Assembly: GCA_964624555.1 (NCBI GenBank)
Contig: CAZUXB010000023.1
Coordinates: 1 to 38,566 of the forward strand
DNA length: 38,566 bases
Direction: 5' to 3'
Source: SXRF01 sp964624555
GTDB lineage: Bacteria; Pseudomonadota; Alphaproteobacteria; Rickettsiales; SXRF01
The notes beneath the pieces are model-generated. The model was not told the origin of the DNA and ran no database searches. It saw nothing but the letters and a program-made list of their open reading frames with translations. Within the stretch, counting starts at the first letter, position 1. Every line of letters starts with the position of its first letter. Of this stretch, positions 15,363-23,689 are shown one piece after another. The position numbers and the translations under genes were made by a program.

Positions 15363-15973
15363 AAATTCTCCATAAGTTCACGAATTGGCCTGAAGCTGCG
15401 CCGGTGATGTGCAGTGACACCATATTTAGCAAGCGCCTCCTGATGGTGCTTTGTACCATATCCTGCGTTTTTTTCCCAGCCATAATATGGGTGTTCCTGT
15501 GCCAGTTCGCACATCATCTGGTCGCGGGTTACTTTGGCCACAATACTGGCAGCGGCAATGGAAAGGCTTTTGGCATCGCCACTGATAACTGTTTTGGTTG
15601 GGAAGGGAAGCTCCGGTGCGGCGTTGCCATCAACCAGAACCAGATTTATATCAATATTGCCAAGCATCGCCACAGCCCGTTGCATTGCCAGTTTAGTTGC
15701 CCCAAGTATATTAAGTTTGTCAATTTCCTCAACCGTGCTGATACCGATTCCGGTGCGGGCGGTCTCAAGTATTTTTTTGTAAAGAATTTCCCGTTTGGCG
15801 GCGGATAGTTTTTTGGAATCATTGATACCATCCGGCAGGTTTTTCTGGTCAAGTATCACTGCTGAAGCAACCACGCTTCCTGCCCACGGCCCCCGTCCTG
15901 CCTCATCCACCCCGGCCACAACCCCACCAGCGGCAATTTCCAGTGACAGGTTTGGCAAGGTTAAGCTAGTCAT
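15359..15973 (-). CDS. rnhB: Ribonuclease HII
   Basis: RNase HII cleaves RNA in RNA-DNA hybrids, including single ribonucleotides in DNA. The N-terminal signature GVDEAGRGPWAGSVVASAVI (near residue 20) supplies the first catalytic Asp and Glu. Further acidic residues follow in LVDGNAAPELPF and SIAAASIVAKVTRDQMM. The C-terminus has the family's GYGTKHHQEALAKYGVTAHHRRSF. At 204 residues it is of normal length. It overlaps the lytic transglycosylase gene by 8 bp and the His-rich protein gene by 4 bp. Confidence 0.95.
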   Translation of the reverse strand: MTSLTLPNLSLEIAAGGVVAGVDEAGRGPWAGSVVASAVILDQKNLPDGINDSKKLSAAKREILYKKILETARTGIGISTVEEIDKLNILGATKLAMQRAVAMLGNIDINLVLVDGNAAPELPFPTKTVISGDAKSLSIAAASIVAKVTRDQMMCELAQEHPYYGWEKNAGYGTKHHQEALAKYGVTAHHRRSFRPIRELMENL

Positions 15974-17579
15974 TTATAGAAGCGTAATGTGGCCAGTTGT
16001 TATGCAGTAAAGAGTAAACCGATTTGCTTGGGGTTCCTATCAGTTCGCAGTAAATCCAGTAATTGGTCATAACCTTGGTAATATAATTGCGGGTTTCCGG
16101 GTAAGGTATGGTTTCGACAAACAGAAGCGGGTCATCATTATAGTTGATGTTATACTGCCATTCCTTGAGCCTGCCAATGCCGGCGTTATAGGCAGCCAGC
16201 ATATAGAATAGATTTCCAGATACCAGTTCGTTGCCCAATAAATGTTCTACATAACGCTCACCAAGGGTAATATTAAGTACAGGTTCACTGACATTTCCTA
16301 TGACTTCTTTGGTAAATACACCTGTATTCTGCATTTTCCGTGCGGTATCAGGCATTAACTGCATCAGGCCCAGTGCGCCGCCTGCGCTTATTGCCGCAGG
16401 ATGGAAACCTGATTCCTGGCGCATCAGCGCATAGATCAGGGCGGGATCAACGCGGAACCCTCCTTCCGGTTGCCATTGTGGTATTGGGTATTTCAGCGCA
16501 TCCAGACTACGTTCGTTGCTTGCAAGCTGTTTGGCCATACTTATCTGTACTGATGGCAGGCCGAGCTTGTTGGCCAGTGAAAGCAAAGCCCATTTTTCCT
16601 GTTTGCTGGATGACGGGAAGATGGCGCGTACCTGCGCTTCGGCCCGTTCATTTAAGCCGGATTCCGCTAGTGCTACTATCCTCTGGATTCTGGCCTTAGC
16701 CATAAAATTTTTAATATCTATATTGCTGGTTTCTACTGGTTTTGTATCCAGCTCTAAGGGTTTATCAAGCTGCTTGCGGGCGAGTATGCCGTAGAACACA
16801 TGGGAATTAGCGGCGGCTTGTGTTAAATAATAATCTGCCTGTTTTTTATTGCCGGTGGCAAGGTAGGAGCGGTATGCCCAGAAACTCGCCGCTGAATGCT
16901 GCCATTCAGAAAGGCCGGGCTGTTTATCGGCAAGGGTGGTGAAAATTTTAGCGGCTTCAGGCTTCTTGCCGGAGCGCCACGCTTCCAGGCCATGTTGCCA
17001 TAATTTTTTGGCCTGTGTGTTTCCGTCAAAACGTATTTCATCGCCGTTTCCATCGCCATAACCTTGCAGGCGTACAGGCTTTTCTGCCTTGGCCAGATTA
17101 GCAAAGATAGCTGGGTATTTGCGGCCTGCCAGTTCAATAATGTTCTGGGTCTGTGCCCGGTCGGAGTAATCTCTTAGCCAGCTTATAATTTCTGATACTG
17201 ATGCATCATAATGGCGGTGCAGGTAACGGTCAGCAAGTACATCGCCAAGTAGCATGCGGTTTTTTAGTTTGGCTATTTCCTTATTAGCCAGTGTCCAGTC
17301 GGCGGCCTTCTGGGCACGGAAAATCCGCCTGTAGGTTTCCTGATCATCTTTGGACAGAAGAGGTTTGGATACGGAATCCGCGCTTTCGCCTGTGCTATGC
17401 GGTACAGGCGCTGGGGATTTGTCCTGAATGTTTTGTGATGGGATGTATTGCGGATATCCTATTACAAAAACTACTAAAAACAGAACAGTAAATACGGTCA
17501 GGGCATAAAACTTTGCATCAGATTTCTGCGCTGACAGTAGGGAATATTTTTCATTTCCAGCCATAGAGTGGCGGAACAT
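15966..17579 (-). CDS. Soluble lytic murein transglycosylase (Slt70-like)
   Basis: This enzyme cuts peptidoglycan between MurNAc and GlcNAc to form 1,6-anhydro ends. A membrane helix at about residues 24-44 anchors it to the periplasmic side of the inner membrane. Residues 60-370 form an alpha-superhelical region. The C-terminal SLT domain has the catalytic glutamate in ALMRQESGFHP, then ISAGGALGLMQLMPDTA and YMLAAYNAGIGRL. The length of 537 residues is usual for alphaproteobacterial homologues. A second in-frame ATG at codon 6 is an alternative start; neither has a clear Shine-Dalgarno. It is transcribed ahead of rnhB with an 8-bp overlap. Confidence 0.92.
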   Translation of the reverse strand: MFRHSMAGNEKYSLLSAQKSDAKFYALTVFTVLFLVVFVIGYPQYIPSQNIQDKSPAPVPHSTGESADSVSKPLLSKDDQETYRRIFRAQKAADWTLANKEIAKLKNRMLLGDVLADRYLHRHYDASVSEIISWLRDYSDRAQTQNIIELAGRKYPAIFANLAKAEKPVRLQGYGDGNGDEIRFDGNTQAKKLWQHGLEAWRSGKKPEAAKIFTTLADKQPGLSEWQHSAASFWAYRSYLATGNKKQADYYLTQAAANSHVFYGILARKQLDKPLELDTKPVETSNIDIKNFMAKARIQRIVALAESGLNERAEAQVRAIFPSSSKQEKWALLSLANKLGLPSVQISMAKQLASNERSLDALKYPIPQWQPEGGFRVDPALIYALMRQESGFHPAAISAGGALGLMQLMPDTARKMQNTGVFTKEVIGNVSEPVLNITLGERYVEHLLGNELVSGNLFYMLAAYNAGIGRLKEWQYNINYNDDPLLFVETIPYPETRNYITKVMTNYWIYCELIGTPSKSVYSLLHNNWPHYASIND

Positions 17580-17645
17580 ATATTAAAAATGATAAAATTG
17601 CAAATTATTTAAGAAAAGGTAAGGATTGTTAAGTTAAAACAATGG

Positions 17646-18437
17646 CTATATATCCAAAAAATTCTTAATCATTAGCAAATCCTGCCAGGCCTGTTTTTTG
17701 TTTTGCGGTTGGCGCAGCAGGTAGGAAGGGTGATACATCAATATGGTTTTTATTGGTGTAGTAACATAGCCATTACTATAGTCGTATAGTTTTCCGCGCA
17801 GACGGGAAATGGACTGGTCTTTCTTAAGCAGGGCGGTGGTGGCTGTGCCGCCGGATAAAATAAGCAGCCTGGGTGCGACTAATGCAATATGCTTTTCCAC
17901 AAAGGGCAGGCAGGTGGCGATTTCAATATCGCTTGGTGCGCGGTTGGCGGGGGGGCGCCAGAAAATAGTATTTGAGATATATATTTTAGTCCGGTCGAGC
18001 CCGATGCTTTGCAACATTTTATCCAGCAACTGGCCGCTGGCACCACAGAATGGAATTCCCTGTATATCTTCCTGCGCGCCCGGGGCTTCACCTATAAGCA
18101 TCACCCCGGATTTATAGTTACCATCGGCGAACACGGTTTTGGTTGCGGTTTTTTTAATTGCACAGCCGTCAAAATTTCTTACCGCTTCTTCCAACTGTTC
18201 TATTGTTTTGCAGCTATCTGCTAATTCCCGTGCAACGCTGCTTGCCCCGGACGGTGAAAGATGCAGGGGAATAACGGTAGCTGCCTGTGGTGGTTTAGGC
18301 GTTGTTGTAACATTTATTATATTGGGAGTAACAATTACAGGCGCTGGTTTTAAGGCAAAATAATTGATTGGGGTGTCACCTATTACTTCATCAACCCCGG
18401 CGCTTAATTGCCATTCCAATAATGCTCTATTATTCAT
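17646..18437 (-). CDS. Uracil-DNA glycosylase, family 4/5 type
   Basis: The catalytic region contains LIGEAPGAQEDIQGIPFCG and ASGQLLDKML, followed later by NTIFWRPPANRAPSDIEI and HPSYLLRQPQNKKQAW. These are the landmarks of iron-sulfur uracil-DNA glycosylases that remove uracil from DNA. Candidate cluster cysteines are C(K)TIEQ, DGCAIKK and ATCLPF. The first about 80 residues are a variable linker typical of alphaproteobacterial homologues. I prefer the ATG at 18437 (263 residues) over a TTG six codons upstream. It is a single gene with a repeat element upstream and slt behind a 66-bp gap. Confidence 0.88.
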   Translation of the reverse strand: MNNRALLEWQLSAGVDEVIGDTPINYFALKPAPVIVTPNIINVTTTPKPPQAATVIPLHLSPSGASSVARELADSCKTIEQLEEAVRNFDGCAIKKTATKTVFADGNYKSGVMLIGEAPGAQEDIQGIPFCGASGQLLDKMLQSIGLDRTKIYISNTIFWRPPANRAPSDIEIATCLPFVEKHIALVAPRLLILSGGTATTALLKKDQSISRLRGKLYDYSNGYVTTPIKTILMYHPSYLLRQPQNKKQAWQDLLMIKNFLDI

Positions 18438-18475
18438 ATATGCAAGGCTAGCCAAAAAATAAAACTATGTCATTA

Positions 18476-18656
18476 AATATTGTAGCTAATTTCCCTCCCC
18501 CCTTGCGGGGGAGGGGCAGGGTGGGGGGTAAAAAAACAAGATTACCCCTCACCTGGTTTTTCAAGGACTTGCTTACGGCAAATCCATGAAAAACCTTCCT
18601 CTCCCACAGGGGGAGAGGAAAAATAATATATACAAGTATCTGGTTAATCATCTATA
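18476..18656. repeat. Composite inverted-repeat element, copy 3
   Basis: This is a close relative of the element at 10148-10360: C/G-run arms at 18491-18525 and 18595-18620, the same inner hairpin (GGTTTTTC to GAAAAACC around GCTTACGGCAAATCC), and the same right end AAGTATCTGGTTAAT...CTATA (18634-18656). It lies between the UDG and motA genes, upstream of motA. Confidence 0.75.
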
Positions 18657-18706
18657 GACTTCATGATTATAAGTAGTAACCTTACCGAAATCTCAGGGAG
18701 GGAGTT

Positions 18707-19555
18707 ATGACAAAGGTACTGTCAAAGAAAACATGGTATGTGCTGGCTGCGGCCACGGTTCTGCTTGTTGGCCTGAGTATCTCCGGGGTGGTGAATTACC
18801 ATTATTTCCTTAGTGTAGAAGGTATTGTTATTGTTATCGGCGGGACGGTAATTAATGCTTTGCTTAGTTCCAACCGGGAAGATGTAGTGCAGGCCTTTGC
18901 GACTATCCGCAATATGCTGGAGAAGCCGGAAATAACCCGCGATGCCCTGCGCCGCGATATATCACAGCTTATCCAGTGGTCTTATATTTTGCAGGCCAAT
19001 GATTTTCTGGGATTGGAGAAAGAGACTTCTGATAAAATAACCGATCCTTTGTTGCGTTATGGCATGGATCTGGTGCTGACCGCGTATCCTGCCGATAAGG
19101 TGCGGGAGATGATGCATAACGTGGTTGATGCCGAATTTGAAAGGCGTTGTGCCCCGGTAACTGTGCTGCGTAACATGGCGGCAACTGCGCCTGCTTTCGG
19201 GATGGTCGGCACATTGATCGGGATGATTATAATATTAAATAGTGTCGGCAGTAATGTAACCAATATTGGTGGTGGCCTTGCGGTGGCGATGTTGTCAACG
19301 CTTTACGGGTTGTTGCTTGCGCGTCTGGTCTGCCTTCCTGCGGCGGATAAATTACTTAAGAAAGAGGAAGATATTTTTTTCCATAACTGCATGATGAGCG
19401 AAGGTTTTGCCTTGCTTGCCGAAAAGCAGCGGCCATTTTATATGCAGGATAAGCTTAACAGTTTCCTGCAACCGTCACGCCATATCAATTTTGATGACAG
19501 GGTTCACCTGACGTCACGTTACCAGTCGGCCCAGATGGAAAGAAGCGCATCATGA
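18707..19555 (+). CDS. motA: Motility protein A (stator subunit MotA/PomA)
   Basis: MotA is the ion-channel stator subunit that drives flagellar rotation. The 282-residue protein has four membrane helices (about residues 11-29, 33-50, 155-176 and 185-206), a cytoplasmic loop with charged residues between helices 2 and 3, and the conserved proline regions APAFGMVGTLIGM and GGGLAVAMLSTLYG. AGGGAGGGAG gives a strong ribosome site just before the ATG. The stop overlaps the motB start (ATGA). No other flagellar structural gene is in the window. The ion used (proton or sodium) cannot be settled. Confidence 0.9.
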   Translation: MTKVLSKKTWYVLAAATVLLVGLSISGVVNYHYFLSVEGIVIVIGGTVINALLSSNREDVVQAFATIRNMLEKPEITRDALRRDISQLIQWSYILQANDFLGLEKETSDKITDPLLRYGMDLVLTAYPADKVREMMHNVVDAEFERRCAPVTVLRNMAATAPAFGMVGTLIGMIIILNSVGSNVTNIGGGLAVAMLSTLYGLLLARLVCLPAADKLLKKEEDIFFHNCMMSEGFALLAEKQRPFYMQDKLNSFLQPSRHINFDDRVHLTSRYQSAQMERSAS

Positions 19556-20283
19556 GGAGGCAGCCGAAAAAGATTATAAGAAAATTCAGCAGGGGGCAGG
19601 TGGATCATGTTGATGCCTGGCTGATGAGTTATGCCGATATGATAACTTTGCTCTTTATAGTGGTGGTTATTGCCATTCCGGTTTCCATGAACACCAATAA
19701 AAAGCCCACTGAAGCATCATACGGTGAGCCGGAGCATCCTTATTACCTGTCCAACCATAGCGGGTTGCTGGCGGTCAATAGCACTTATGACGAGGCTTAC
19801 CGCTCATTGGTGGGAACCATAATTAAAAATAATGCCGATGAGGACATATCCATAGAAAAAACCCGTAACAGTATTTCGCTGGATATTTCCGTGCCATTTA
19901 TTTTTGAAAACGAATCGGCTGATATACGGCCGGAGCAGATAACGCTGCTTAAATCACTGGTTAGCTCAATTAAAACCAATATACCTAAGGAATCGAGCAT
20001 TGTGGTTGAAGGCTATATGGATGATAGGCCACTTGAAAACAGCGTTTTTGCTAATAAATGGGAACTTTCTTCCATGCAGGCGGCGCGCATTGCCGGTGTT
20101 CTCGTTGAAAGCGGAATTGATTCAACAAAGCTGCGTTTGACCAGCTATGCGGGCAATGCACCGATCGTCCCCAATCTCGATAATTCAGGAAAGCCGATAG
20201 AAAAAAATCGTCTCCGCAACCAGCGTGTGGTAATTAAAATTGAAGTACCGCCACCGGCGAAGGAAAATCTTATTACCCAATAA
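19552..20283 (+). CDS. motB: Motility protein B (stator subunit, OmpA-like)
   Basis: MotB anchors the stator to peptidoglycan and provides the ion-binding aspartate. The N-terminal helix contains WLMSYADMITLLF, where the Asp is the conserved ion-carrying residue. A periplasmic plug and linker follow. The OmpA-like peptidoglycan-binding domain occupies about residues 115-235, with VVEGYMDDRP, LSSMQAARIAGVLVESGI and the ending NRLRNQRVVIKI. The length of 243 residues is somewhat short but complete. It is coupled to motA by a 4-bp overlap and converges with dipZ (7 bp apart). Confidence 0.92.
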   Translation: MRRQPKKIIRKFSRGQVDHVDAWLMSYADMITLLFIVVVIAIPVSMNTNKKPTEASYGEPEHPYYLSNHSGLLAVNSTYDEAYRSLVGTIIKNNADEDISIEKTRNSISLDISVPFIFENESADIRPEQITLLKSLVSSIKTNIPKESSIVVEGYMDDRPLENSVFANKWELSSMQAARIAGVLVESGIDSTKLRLTSYAGNAPIVPNLDNSGKPIEKNRLRNQRVVIKIEVPPPAKENLITQ

Positions 20284-20290
20284 TTGTACT

Positions 20291-21940
20291 CTACTTGCCA
20301 AAAGTGAAGGCATAGGCTTCCAGGCCCGGCCCGCTGGTGACTTCCAGTGTTGAATTCTGTACTGATTGCTGGTTTATAAGTTCATAAAGCGTATGGTTTT
20401 TAACAGTTAAAATCCCATTTTTGACATCTTTACCCGCGTTTTTAGCAACTGGCTCACCATTCAGCAATAATTTTACGCTTAGATGTTTTCCGCTGGCGCT
20501 GCCCAGTACCAGGAATAGTTTTTTGGCAGTGAAATTTATCTTTATGGACGCAGTTTTCGAATCGGAGGTTATATGCTGCGCCTCTACTTTCCATGTGCCG
20601 CTTAGCGCCCAGTTATCAGGGGCAAGTGATTCAGGAAAATGAAATTCTGTAATGCTATCAGGGTTTATAGTTTCATTGCCGCCAAAATTATCGGCCCGTT
20701 CATAGCCAAGGTAAGTTTCAGGAGTGATATGTGCAATAGCGGTTTTATATTTGTCATCGTCATGGTCTGCTGCAATTTTATCAATGCCCAATAAAATGCG
20801 TATATTATTTTCTGTTTCGGCGTAATTTCCTTCACCAAAATGGGTATAGACCACTTTTCCGTCACGATCTATCAGGTAATGTGCTGGCCAGTATCTGTTA
20901 TTGAATGCTGTCCATGTATCCAGTTGGTTGTCGAGTGCTACCGGGTAGTTTATATCGTATTGCGACAAGGCGGCCATAACATTTGCCTTGTTCTTTTCAA
21001 ATTCAAATTCAGGTGAATGTACACCAATTATAACTAATCCATTATTACGGTATTTTTTATCCCAGCGCGCGAGATATGGTAAAGTCCGTACGCAATTTAC
21101 GCAGGAATAGGTCCAGAAATCGACCAGCACCACCTTTCCTTTTAATGAACCCATAGTTAGCGGCGTGCTATTTAACCATGCGCTGATGCCGCTAAATTCC
21201 GGGGCTGGATACGGTTCGGGGAGGGCATCGCTTAATGTTGATGTTGTTATAGCTGTGGCGTATGCCTGATTTTTTCCAAAGAGTGCGTTTACGTCAGTGC
21301 CGGAAGCAATAAAAACTACTGCCAGCAAAATTATAACACCAAAACTTTTGCGGACTGTTTGCGCATGTTTGGTAAAAAATCCAAGCTTGTTGATTATGCT
21401 TCTTCCTGTCAGTGCAATAATCAGCATGGGTACGGCAGCACCAATTGCGAATGCGGCAATGATGCTAATAGCTGACAGGTCATTTTGCTGGCGTATAACT
21501 TGCACCAGAACGGCAGCCAATATGGGGCCGGCGCATGGTGTCCATACCAGCCCAATCAGAAACCCAATTATTATACCGCTTAAAAAACCATCTTTTGCGT
21601 TTGCAGTTATACCATTTCCGGCATTAGCGAAGCGGTTAGTCAGTGAACTGAATAATTCAGATAATTTGCTGGATAATAATATAAATGCAAATAATGTGAG
21701 TAAAACCAGCGAGCCGTATTTTATATAATCGAGGTCAATATCAAATGCCATTACCAGCTTGCGTGAGAGCATGGCAAATAGCGTAAACGAAAATACAAAT
21801 CCCACTATAATACCAAAAGGACGTTTTTTTCCGCCATCAACTGAGCCCGCCAGAATTAGTGGTAATACCGGCAGGATACAGGGCGAAGCTATCAGGGCCA
21901 GACCTTCAATGAAAGACAAGCCTGTTTCCAGCAAATTCAT
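20291..21940 (-). CDS. dipZ: DipZ-type thiol-disulfide transporter (CcdA fused to thioredoxin-like domain)
   Basis: This fusion moves reducing power from the cytoplasm to the periplasm. Residues 1-235 form a CcdA-like membrane domain whose redox cysteines lie in ASPCILPVLPL and WTPCAGPILA. Residues about 250-390 form a TlpA-like thioredoxin domain with the CVNC motif in FWTYSCVNCVRTLPYL. The last about 150 residues form the DipZ C-terminal beta-rich domain (LVLGSASGKHLSVKLLLNGEP). The ATG follows the msrA stop directly, so msrB-msrA-dipZ is one operon and DipZ is the natural electron source for the two exported reductases. Confidence 0.9.
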   Translation of the reverse strand: MNLLETGLSFIEGLALIASPCILPVLPLILAGSVDGGKKRPFGIIVGFVFSFTLFAMLSRKLVMAFDIDLDYIKYGSLVLLTLFAFILLSSKLSELFSSLTNRFANAGNGITANAKDGFLSGIIIGFLIGLVWTPCAGPILAAVLVQVIRQQNDLSAISIIAAFAIGAAVPMLIIALTGRSIINKLGFFTKHAQTVRKSFGVIILLAVVFIASGTDVNALFGKNQAYATAITTSTLSDALPEPYPAPEFSGISAWLNSTPLTMGSLKGKVVLVDFWTYSCVNCVRTLPYLARWDKKYRNNGLVIIGVHSPEFEFEKNKANVMAALSQYDINYPVALDNQLDTWTAFNNRYWPAHYLIDRDGKVVYTHFGEGNYAETENNIRILLGIDKIAADHDDDKYKTAIAHITPETYLGYERADNFGGNETINPDSITEFHFPESLAPDNWALSGTWKVEAQHITSDSKTASIKINFTAKKLFLVLGSASGKHLSVKLLLNGEPVAKNAGKDVKNGILTVKNHTLYELINQQSVQNSTLEVTSGPGLEAYAFTFGK

Positions 21941-22600
21941 TTATTTACCATAACTTCTTAGTTCTTCCAGTCGTGCATCGCGGCCACAACCATTACGGTA
22001 ACGCTTATAATGATCTTTGCTTTTTATGTAGAACTCCTGGTGGTAGTCTTCCGCTGGATAGAAAGTGTCGGCAGGTTTTATCACCGTAGCCACCGGCTTG
22101 CCGAATTTTTTGGCGATGGCTTCGCGTGATGCTTCCGCCAGTTTTTTCTGCTCATCGCTATCAGTAAATATCCCGGCATGGTACTGCGAGCCCTTGTCGC
22201 AGAACTGGCCTTCCGGGTCGAAGGGATCAATATTATCCCAGAAAATATTGAGCAGTTTTTGGTAGCTCACCTGCGTAGGGTCATAGACCACCTCGATAGC
22301 CTCCACATGCCCGGTACCGCCCTCTGACACTTGTTCATAGGTCGGGTTTACCACCTTGCCGCCGGTATAGCCGGAGCGTACATGTTTTACACCGGGGATA
22401 TTTGCAAATTGCGGTTCCATGCACCAGAAACATCCTCCGGCAAAGATCGCTTGATTATATTCGTCAGCCATAACAGCTCCTGTTGTAAATAATAAGAATA
22501 AGACTGTCATACCCGCGAAGGCGGGTATCTTAAAGATTCGGTTAGAAAAGATTCCCGCCTTCGCGGGAATGACAATGCTGGGTAATCTTGAGCTTTTCAT
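21941..22600 (-). CDS. msrA: Peptide-methionine (S)-S-oxide reductase, exported, with repeat in signal peptide
   Basis: MsrA reduces the S-epimer of methionine sulfoxide. The catalytic motif FAGGCFWCMEP (cysteine near residue 57) and SGYTGGKVVNPTYEQVSEGG are typical, as are the resolving cysteines near the C-terminus (NGCGRDA). The N-terminus is a signal peptide ending GAVMA, so the enzyme is periplasmic. Codons about 10-32 are the translation of a palindromic repeat (22506-22573, IPAKAGI...IPAFAGM), inserted in frame before the hydrophobic core. AAGGA precedes the ATG at 22600. An ATG within the repeat at 22510 could give a shorter product. It overlaps msrB by 4 bp and abuts dipZ. Confidence 0.92.
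   Translation of the reverse strand: MKSSRLPSIVIPAKAGIFSNRIFKIPAFAGMTVLFLLFTTGAVMADEYNQAIFAGGCFWCMEPQFANIPGVKHVRSGYTGGKVVNPTYEQVSEGGTGHVEAIEVVYDPTQVSYQKLLNIFWDNIDPFDPEGQFCDKGSQYHAGIFTDSDEQKKLAEASREAIAKKFGKPVATVIKPADTFYPAEDYHQEFYIKSKDHYKRYRNGCGRDARLEELRSYGK
22506..22573. repeat. GTCAT...ATGAC palindromic element inside msrA
   Basis: A 68-bp element with long inverted arms: GTCATACCCGCGAAGGCGGG on the left and CCCGCCTTCGCGGGAATGAC on the right, around an A/T-rich 28-base centre. It lies wholly within the msrA reading frame and contains no stop in that frame. Its translated core is a familiar repeat-derived peptide. Confidence 0.9.
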
Positions 22601-23103
22601 ATCTTATCCTTCGGCACGAATTTCAGCGCCACGCCGTTATTGCAATAGCGCAGCCCGGTTGGTTTCGGGCCGTCTTCGAACACATGACCCTGGTGCCCGC
22701 CACAGCGTGCGCAATGATACTCCGTGCGCGGAGCGATAAGCTTGTAGTCGGTTTTGGTTTCCACATGGCCGGGAATAGCGTCAAAAAAACTTGGCCAGCC
22801 GGTGCCGCTGTTATATTTCTGCGATGAATTGAATAATTCCAGATCGCAGGCGGTGCAGACAAAAGTTCCTTCGCGTTTTTCTTCATTAAGCGGGCTGGTA
22901 AAGGGGCGCTCGGTGCCTTCTTCACGCAGCACATTATAGGCTTCCGGTGATAATTTCTTTTTCCATTCTTCGTTGCTCATAACTATCCTTTCTATTTTCT
23001 CCGTTGCAGCGAACACGCTCCGCATGGTTTTGCAAAATACGGCACTACCAACTCCGCATAACAAAATATTAATAAAATTCCGCCTGTTAATATATGTTTG
23101 CAT
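22597..23103 (-). CDS. msrB: Peptide-methionine (R)-S-oxide reductase, exported
   Basis: MsrB reduces the R-epimer of methionine sulfoxide. Zinc-binding pairs CTAC and CARC are present. The catalytic cysteine lies in RYCNNGVALKF near residue 154, after GTGWPSFF and HQGHVFEDGPKPTG. The first about 33 residues (RRNFINILLCGVGSAVF) form a signal sequence with two arginines, possibly Tat-type, so the enzyme acts in the periplasm. The 168-residue protein is complete. It heads the msrB-msrA-dipZ operon, overlapping msrA by 4 bp. An internal ATG (MSNEEWKKKL) precedes the catalytic domain and could yield a cytoplasmic form. Confidence 0.92.
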   Translation of the reverse strand: MQTYINRRNFINILLCGVGSAVFCKTMRSVFAATEKIERIVMSNEEWKKKLSPEAYNVLREEGTERPFTSPLNEEKREGTFVCTACDLELFNSSQKYNSGTGWPSFFDAIPGHVETKTDYKLIAPRTEYHCARCGGHQGHVFEDGPKPTGLRYCNNGVALKFVPKDKI

Positions 23104-23177
23104 GTTATTTCCTGCGGTTTGTTTAACTGCCTGATACCCACTATTCGCTTTTTTTATAAAAAAAGTTACAATATTAC

Positions 23178-23200
23178 TTGCGAATGATTATCAATTGCGC
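23178..23200. promoter_or_regulatory. Fur-like operator upstream of the cupredoxin gene
   Basis: The sequence GCGAATGATTATCAATTGCG is AT-rich, partly palindromic and contains the TGATTATCA core of Fur boxes. It sits between a possible -35 (TTGCGA, 23178-23183) and -10 (TAATAA, 23201-23206), so binding would block transcription. The downstream genes are iron-uptake-like, which fits iron repression. Confidence 0.6.
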
Positions 23201-23236
23201 TAATAATTATACTCACTGTCTATCTTAAGGAGAATT

Positions 23237-23563
23237 ATGAAAAATATTGCATTACTGGCGTCTGTTCTGTCTTTTCTGGCTTTGCCTGCTTTGGCTGAGA
23301 CCAAGGTTTTTGAAATAACTATCAAAGACCATAAATTTGCCCCGGAAACTGTTGAAGTTCCTGCTGGTGAGAAGGTAAAGCTGTTGATCAAAAACCAGGA
23401 TGCAGCAGCGGAAGAATTTGATAGCCATGATTTAAAACGTGAAAAAGTTATATCGGCTAACTCTGAAGCGAGTGTCCTGGTAGGGCCGCTCAAAGCTGGT
23501 GAATATAATTTTGTCGGCGAATACCATGAAGACACCGCCAAAGGCAAACTGGTTGCTAAATAA
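23237..23563 (+). CDS. Periplasmic cupredoxin-like protein, iron-uptake partner
   Basis: The signal peptide (ending LPALA near residue 20) is followed by a single small cupredoxin fold of about 88 residues: FEITIKDHKFAPETVEVPAG, then KVKLLIKNQD and a C-terminal beta pair. There is no cysteine; candidate metal ligands are glutamates, SHDL and GEYHEDT, as in EfeO-type cupredoxin domains rather than blue-copper proteins. AAGGAG precedes the ATG. It lies 126 bp before an FTR1 permease and behind a Fur-like site, so it probably oxidises or presents iron to that permease. This role is inferred from family and context. Confidence 0.8.
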   Translation: MKNIALLASVLSFLALPALAETKVFEITIKDHKFAPETVEVPAGEKVKLLIKNQDAAAEEFDSHDLKREKVISANSEASVLVGPLKAGEYNFVGEYHEDTAKGKLVAK

Positions 23564-23569
23564 ATTTTT

Positions 23570-23667
23570 GTCATTCCGAACGTATGTGAGGAATCTTTGC
23601 ATTATACAAAATCCACATGTGGGATTTTGTTTTTAAAGAAAAGATCTCTCACTGTGTTCGAGATGAC
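23570..23667. repeat. GTCAT...ATGAC element between cupredoxin and FTR1 genes
   Basis: The element begins GTCATTCCGAACG and ends GTGTTCGAGATGAC, with an inner perfect hairpin (ACAAAATCCCACATGTGGATTTTGT-like). It lies in the 126-bp intergenic space and could form an RNA hairpin that alters expression of the downstream gene. Confidence 0.7.
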
Positions 23668-23689
23668 AAATTAATAGTAGGAAATAACT

